From assembly GCA_964539825.1 (NCBI GenBank), contig CAZIKF010000013.1, positions 1 through 64,000 on the forward strand: a stretch of 64,000 bases of DNA, given 5' to 3'. The stretch is from CAZIKF01 sp964539825 (GTDB lineage: Bacteria; Muiribacteriota; UBA6191). The notes beneath the pieces are model-generated. The model worked only from the letters and a program-made list of their open reading frames with translations, made no database searches and was not told the origin of the DNA. Position 1 is the first letter of the stretch; every line of letters begins with the position of its first letter. The position numbers and the translations under genes were made by a program. Positions 61,079 to 64,000 of this stretch are shown here, in pieces.

Positions 61079-62262
61079 GATTCCCCGGCCCTCTTGGGAA
61101 ATTGCCAGGATAGCTCGGTATCATGGTGAAGGACCTTAAGAGTGACAACCTGGTTTTTCTTCACGGGGTAGGGGTGTTCCAGGAACTGAACGGCCTGGCC
61201 CCAACAGGGCATGGTACCTTCCGGTCCTGAAGATCTTTTTGTTTGTTCATCGAGATGAAGTTCAAACCAGAACACTACCGCATGTAAGATGCCATCGTCA
61301 GTGGTACAGATGCTCAGCTCTTTTTTGTGCGGTGATTCGGCGGAAGCGAAGGGTGGAGGATTGTAAAAATCTATCTCAAGAGCATGAAACTCCGTACTCA
61401 AAATGGTATGCGGCTCGCGTTTGAGGGAGATTCCCTTGTAGGAGCTGGGATTACGAAATCGATTCAAGGGATGGAATTTAAAACCTGATATTTCACCAAA
61501 TGGATTTATTGCACTAAGCCTCGGAAACTCAATGAGCTGTGCTACAACGGTGGCTGAGGCGGGAATTAACTGTGCGTGAGGTTTTGCCAGATGTTTAAGG
61601 GCATGCCGCATGGTGGGTAAGATGTGCTCACCAAGTAATCCTAAATCCACAATCTCAGAGACAATGAGGTCTACCGGTTCCCCAATGTCCTGCGGAATTT
61701 TCAGGTCTGTTGAGCGTTTTGAGAGCACTTGAATTGAATTGGAATAGCCGTTCTCTGTAATGATTGTTTGAGCGGACTTAGAAATTTCAGGGTCCATCTC
61801 ACATGCGGTAATCTGCCGCGCACCGGCCCTTGCTGCCATCATAGCCAGTAAGCCAGTTCCTGTACCAATATCAAGAACGGTGAGGCCAGGTTTTATAGCC
61901 CTCTCAATGGCCTCCTGGTAGGCGTCGTTGCGCACCTGATCCGCAAGCATCGGAAAGTGCCATGTGGGGACTTTTTTCTGAAGAACTGTGCGAAAACACG
62001 AGTAGATAAATGCGTCTGCAGGCCGGAGTTCATGGGCCATTCGATAGGACTCCAGTGCTTTTTCCCAATTCTCAAGTTTGGAATAAAGATGGCCGCAAGC
62101 TAGAAGATAAAGGTGATTGTCCGGATCAGAATTCAATTCTTCTCTACAGATTTCGAGACTTTTCTCAACGTCACCCCTCCCAAAGGCTAAGCAGGCTCTG
62201 TCCAGTTTTTGTGCAGGACTTTCTTCTTTTTTGGTAGAGACAAGGCCGGGGGGAGGCTGCAT
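61075..62262 (-). CDS. TPR protein with PRMT7/9-like protein arginine methyltransferase domain
   Basis: 395 aa. About 100 residues of TPR are followed by a class I methyltransferase of PRMT type: motif I VLDIGTGTGLLAMMAARAGA, acidic CEMDPEI, and a double-E-like loop SEIVDLGLLGE. A barrel domain follows, with DDGILHAVVFWFELHLDE and GTMPCWGQAVQFLEHP, which match PRMT substrate-arm sequences (the last is close to the THW-loop region). PRMTs methylate arginine side chains with SAM and are uncommon in bacteria. The ATGA overlap with the degenerate paralogue supports a heteromeric enzyme. Confidence 0.85.
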   Translation of the reverse strand: MQPPPGLVSTKKEESPAQKLDRACLAFGRGDVEKSLEICREELNSDPDNHLYLLACGHLYSKLENWEKALESYRMAHELRPADAFIYSCFRTVLQKKVPTWHFPMLADQVRNDAYQEAIERAIKPGLTVLDIGTGTGLLAMMAARAGARQITACEMDPEISKSAQTIITENGYSNSIQVLSKRSTDLKIPQDIGEPVDLIVSEIVDLGLLGEHILPTMRHALKHLAKPHAQLIPASATVVAQLIEFPRLSAINPFGEISGFKFHPLNRFRNPSSYKGISLKREPHTILSTEFHALEIDFYNPPPFASAESPHKKELSICTTDDGILHAVVFWFELHLDEQTKRSSGPEGTMPCWGQAVQFLEHPYPVKKNQVVTLKVLHHDTELSWQFPKRAGES

Positions 62263-62392
62263 AACCGAGTATCATACCAAGTTTTTTTCGAATCGGGATG
62301 GTTCCTTGAGCATGTTTTCATTATGCTAGTCTATAGGAAGGTACCCAATTTAATTTGGGACCCACACTCCAAACCAGAGATGGAGCGATACA

Positions 62393-63445
62393 ATGGACCC
62401 AGATCCTACCCCCTTTGATGTGGAAGCTGAATTAGACCAGGTGGTTGGTTTGGAAGATCTTCAGGAGGCAGAGCCTGATGAAGAGGTTCCGTGGGAGAGA
62501 CGATATACTTTACTGAAGCGTCTAAACACCAGCGACACAGCCGACGAAGATAAACTTCAAATTGCCAGGCTTTATGTGAATGACGCTCATCCTTCAGTAC
62601 GGCTTGTGGCCGTTCTTACCCTGAGAGAATTGGCTTTTAGAGAAGTTGTAGATCTTTTGATTTATTCCCTTGCCGATTCCTATGAATGGGTACGAATTCG
62701 AGCCATAGAGGGACTGGGGATCCGCATGGATCCTGAGGCGATTGAGCCGATGATAAGATACCTTGATGAGGAAGATTCCCCCAAGGTTCGCGCGACACTG
62801 GTCAAACATCTTGGAAGGTTTCAGGAGGATAGACTGGTTCCGATTATTGCGAATTTTCTAAACGATGAAGATTCAAGAGTTCGAGCTAATGCCGTTGAAG
62901 GGCTAGGTTTCTATCCTAGTGAAAAGGTTCAGCATATTCTCCGGCCTCTTTTAGATGACCCAAACGCCAGAATTCGAGCCAATGTGGCTGTTGTACTATC
63001 TAAAGTAAGAGATACCCAGGTGATGGGAGCCATTGATGATTTATTGTCATCGAAGAATATCTATGAGCGAATGGGGGCGGTCTACTCCATTGGAGAGAAC
63101 AAGGATGAGGCTTATATATCGGTCCTTTTGAATTTTCTCAATGATGCCTCCTACCTTGTACAACGAAATGTCCGCGATGCTCTCGTCAAATTTGGAATTT
63201 CCATCCAGGGAATATTGCTCAAAGAGATCCGCTCCTCCAAAAATGATCACTTCATTCTTGGGGCTATTCAAGTTTTAGCGCGCATTGGAGATAAAAAGGC
63301 GGTTAAGACTTTATTTCGTTTGATGGAAGAGGGTGAGGGGGACATTCGAAGCTCATCAGAGGCTGCGATCGACTCCATTTGTACCCGCGTAGATTCACGC
63401 AAGGTTGAGACTTCTCCTGAAGTGATCCGGGCTCAAACTAACTAA
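62393..63445 (+). CDS. HEAT-repeat protein
   Basis: 350 aa. After an acidic N-terminus (about 1-35) the protein is nine or so HEAT/PBS-lyase repeats (DAHPSVRLVAVLTLRELAF; DSYEWVRIRAIEGLGI; DEDSRVRANAVEGLGFY; DPNARIRANVAVVLSK). This is the third HEAT array in the window. It probably serves protein-protein docking. GGAG upstream of ATG 62393; a TTGAGC/TATGCT-like promoter may lie about 80 bp upstream. It is followed by a short GGCCC/GGGCC hairpin (63451-63469) without a good T tract. Confidence 0.85.
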   Translation: MDPDPTPFDVEAELDQVVGLEDLQEAEPDEEVPWERRYTLLKRLNTSDTADEDKLQIARLYVNDAHPSVRLVAVLTLRELAFREVVDLLIYSLADSYEWVRIRAIEGLGIRMDPEAIEPMIRYLDEEDSPKVRATLVKHLGRFQEDRLVPIIANFLNDEDSRVRANAVEGLGFYPSEKVQHILRPLLDDPNARIRANVAVVLSKVRDTQVMGAIDDLLSSKNIYERMGAVYSIGENKDEAYISVLLNFLNDASYLVQRNVRDALVKFGISIQGILLKEIRSSKNDHFILGAIQVLARIGDKKAVKTLFRLMEEGEGDIRSSSEAAIDSICTRVDSRKVETSPEVIRAQTN

Positions 63446-63624
63446 TCTCTGGCCCAAGGATAAAGGGCCTCCCCCAGAATAGTTATACAAAAACTATTCA
63501 AATGGCTCTACTTTTGTTTTAGACTAAAGTCCAGGATCCCTATGGGTACTTCATTTCCATAAAATAGGTCCCTGCGGTTGAAGACTTTGCAAAGGTCTGG
63601 GAGAGCCGGTTCTTGCTAAATATC

Positions 63625-64000
63625 ATGCCCTATAAAGTTCGGGGCTCTTTGGAGTCTCCATGCTCGTATGTCTGGATTGTGCGCGTACTTTTTTTGCTGT
63701 TTTGTTCCGTGATCACGGTTCAGGGGGGAGAGATTCAGTTTAGCGCGGGTTACCAGGAATACAATCAGAGATTGGGAATTGTAATTCTCAAAGAAGATGC
63801 GTCCATTGTGGGTACTGATTTCGACATCCAGGGGGACAATCTTCAATACGATCTAAATACTGGTGAAATTTTCGCACGCGGTAATGTGGAGTTACTCAAA
63901 GACTCAGACCTGGTTCGAGCCCAGGAGATTGTCTATAATGTCCGCACCAGAAGCGGTCGGCTTGAGAAGTTTGACTCAATTCTTCAAAACGCCTTTGTAA
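63625..64000 (+). CDS. OstA/LptD-like LPS-transport protein, N-terminal part (3' truncated by window edge)
   Basis: Open frame from ATG 63625 to the window end (125 codons visible). A signal peptide (VLFLLFCSVITVQG) is followed by an OstA/LptA-type beta-jellyroll: GTDFDIQGDNLQYDLNTGEIFARGNVELLKD and VRAQEIVYNVRT, the repeating pattern of LptA, LptC and the N-terminus of LptD. It would shuttle or insert LPS in the outer membrane, consistent with waaA here. Length cannot be judged, so LptD versus LptA/OstA-like is open. Confidence 0.75.
   Translation, partial: MPYKVRGSLESPCSYVWIVRVLFLLFCSVITVQGGEIQFSAGYQEYNQRLGIVILKEDASIVGTDFDIQGDNLQYDLNTGEIFARGNVELLKDSDLVRAQEIVYNVRTRSGRLEKFDSILQNAFV

Overview
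The window is chromosomal DNA of a diderm (LPS-making) bacterium that I cannot place in a phylum. Diderm markers are a Kdo transferase (waaA), an OstA/LptD-type N-terminus at the right edge, outer-membrane barrel-like proteins and an SLBB polysaccharide-export protein. Moderate GC, TTG/GTG starts, many exported proteins without recognisable families, menaquinone synthesis by the futalosine route (mqnA) and HEAT repeats fused to unrelated enzymes suggest a poorly sampled lineage. A 100-N gap flanked by two identical 55-bp ends suggests a short-read, probably metagenomic, assembly.

Layout. 1-5.4 kb: the C-terminus of a repeat-rich proline/lysine protein, two palindromic elements, a GspE/PilB ATPase and a duplicated permuted NlpC/P60-like protein. 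5.5-13.7 kb: exported proteins and lipoproteins of unknown function. 13.8-18.5 kb: ftsH, an exported protein and waaA. 18.6-25.4 kb: a lipoprotein, a barrel protein, tRNA-Arg(CCT) with a clear promoter, the SLBB export protein, a tiny protein that looks like a microcompartment cargo/accessory factor, and hemW. 25.4-31.9 kb: a membrane TPR protein, rpiB-upp-metK, and a barrel protein. 32.4-35.7 kb: a compact bacterial microcompartment (BMC) operon: hexamer shell protein, pentamer, acylating aldehyde dehydrogenase with a targeting helix, RpiB-like protein, second pentamer and Nudix hydrolase, with start/stop overlaps from the dehydrogenase onward. The content fits the sugar-phosphate-utilising (SPU) class, but no DeoC aldolase is in the window. 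35.7-45.4 kb: MBL-fold hydrolase, STAS protein, a possible truncated sensor, secG, a HEAT-PilT fusion and mqnA. 45.4-55 kb: hybrid histidine kinase, B12-radical SAM protein, glycosyltransferase, K+ channel with a cyclic-nucleotide-binding partner, FecR protein and barrel. 55-64 kb: HEAT-adenine phosphoribosyltransferase fusion, dnaN, a prepilin, two TPR-methyltransferase proteins resembling a split PRMT9, a HEAT protein and the start of an OstA/LptD gene.

The most unusual feature is a family of seven large imperfect palindromes (160-180 bp; about 330 bp as assembled where the gap lies) with a conserved central hairpin. Six of the seven sit directly at or just after a stop codon, with the core pointing in the same direction as the gene. 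The core stem shows compensatory base changes. In the clearest cases the outer arms are locus-specific and copy the last 9-14 coding bases of the host gene in inverted form. A second, 48-bp repeat also sits at gene 3' ends and supplies their stop codons. I do not recognise either family.
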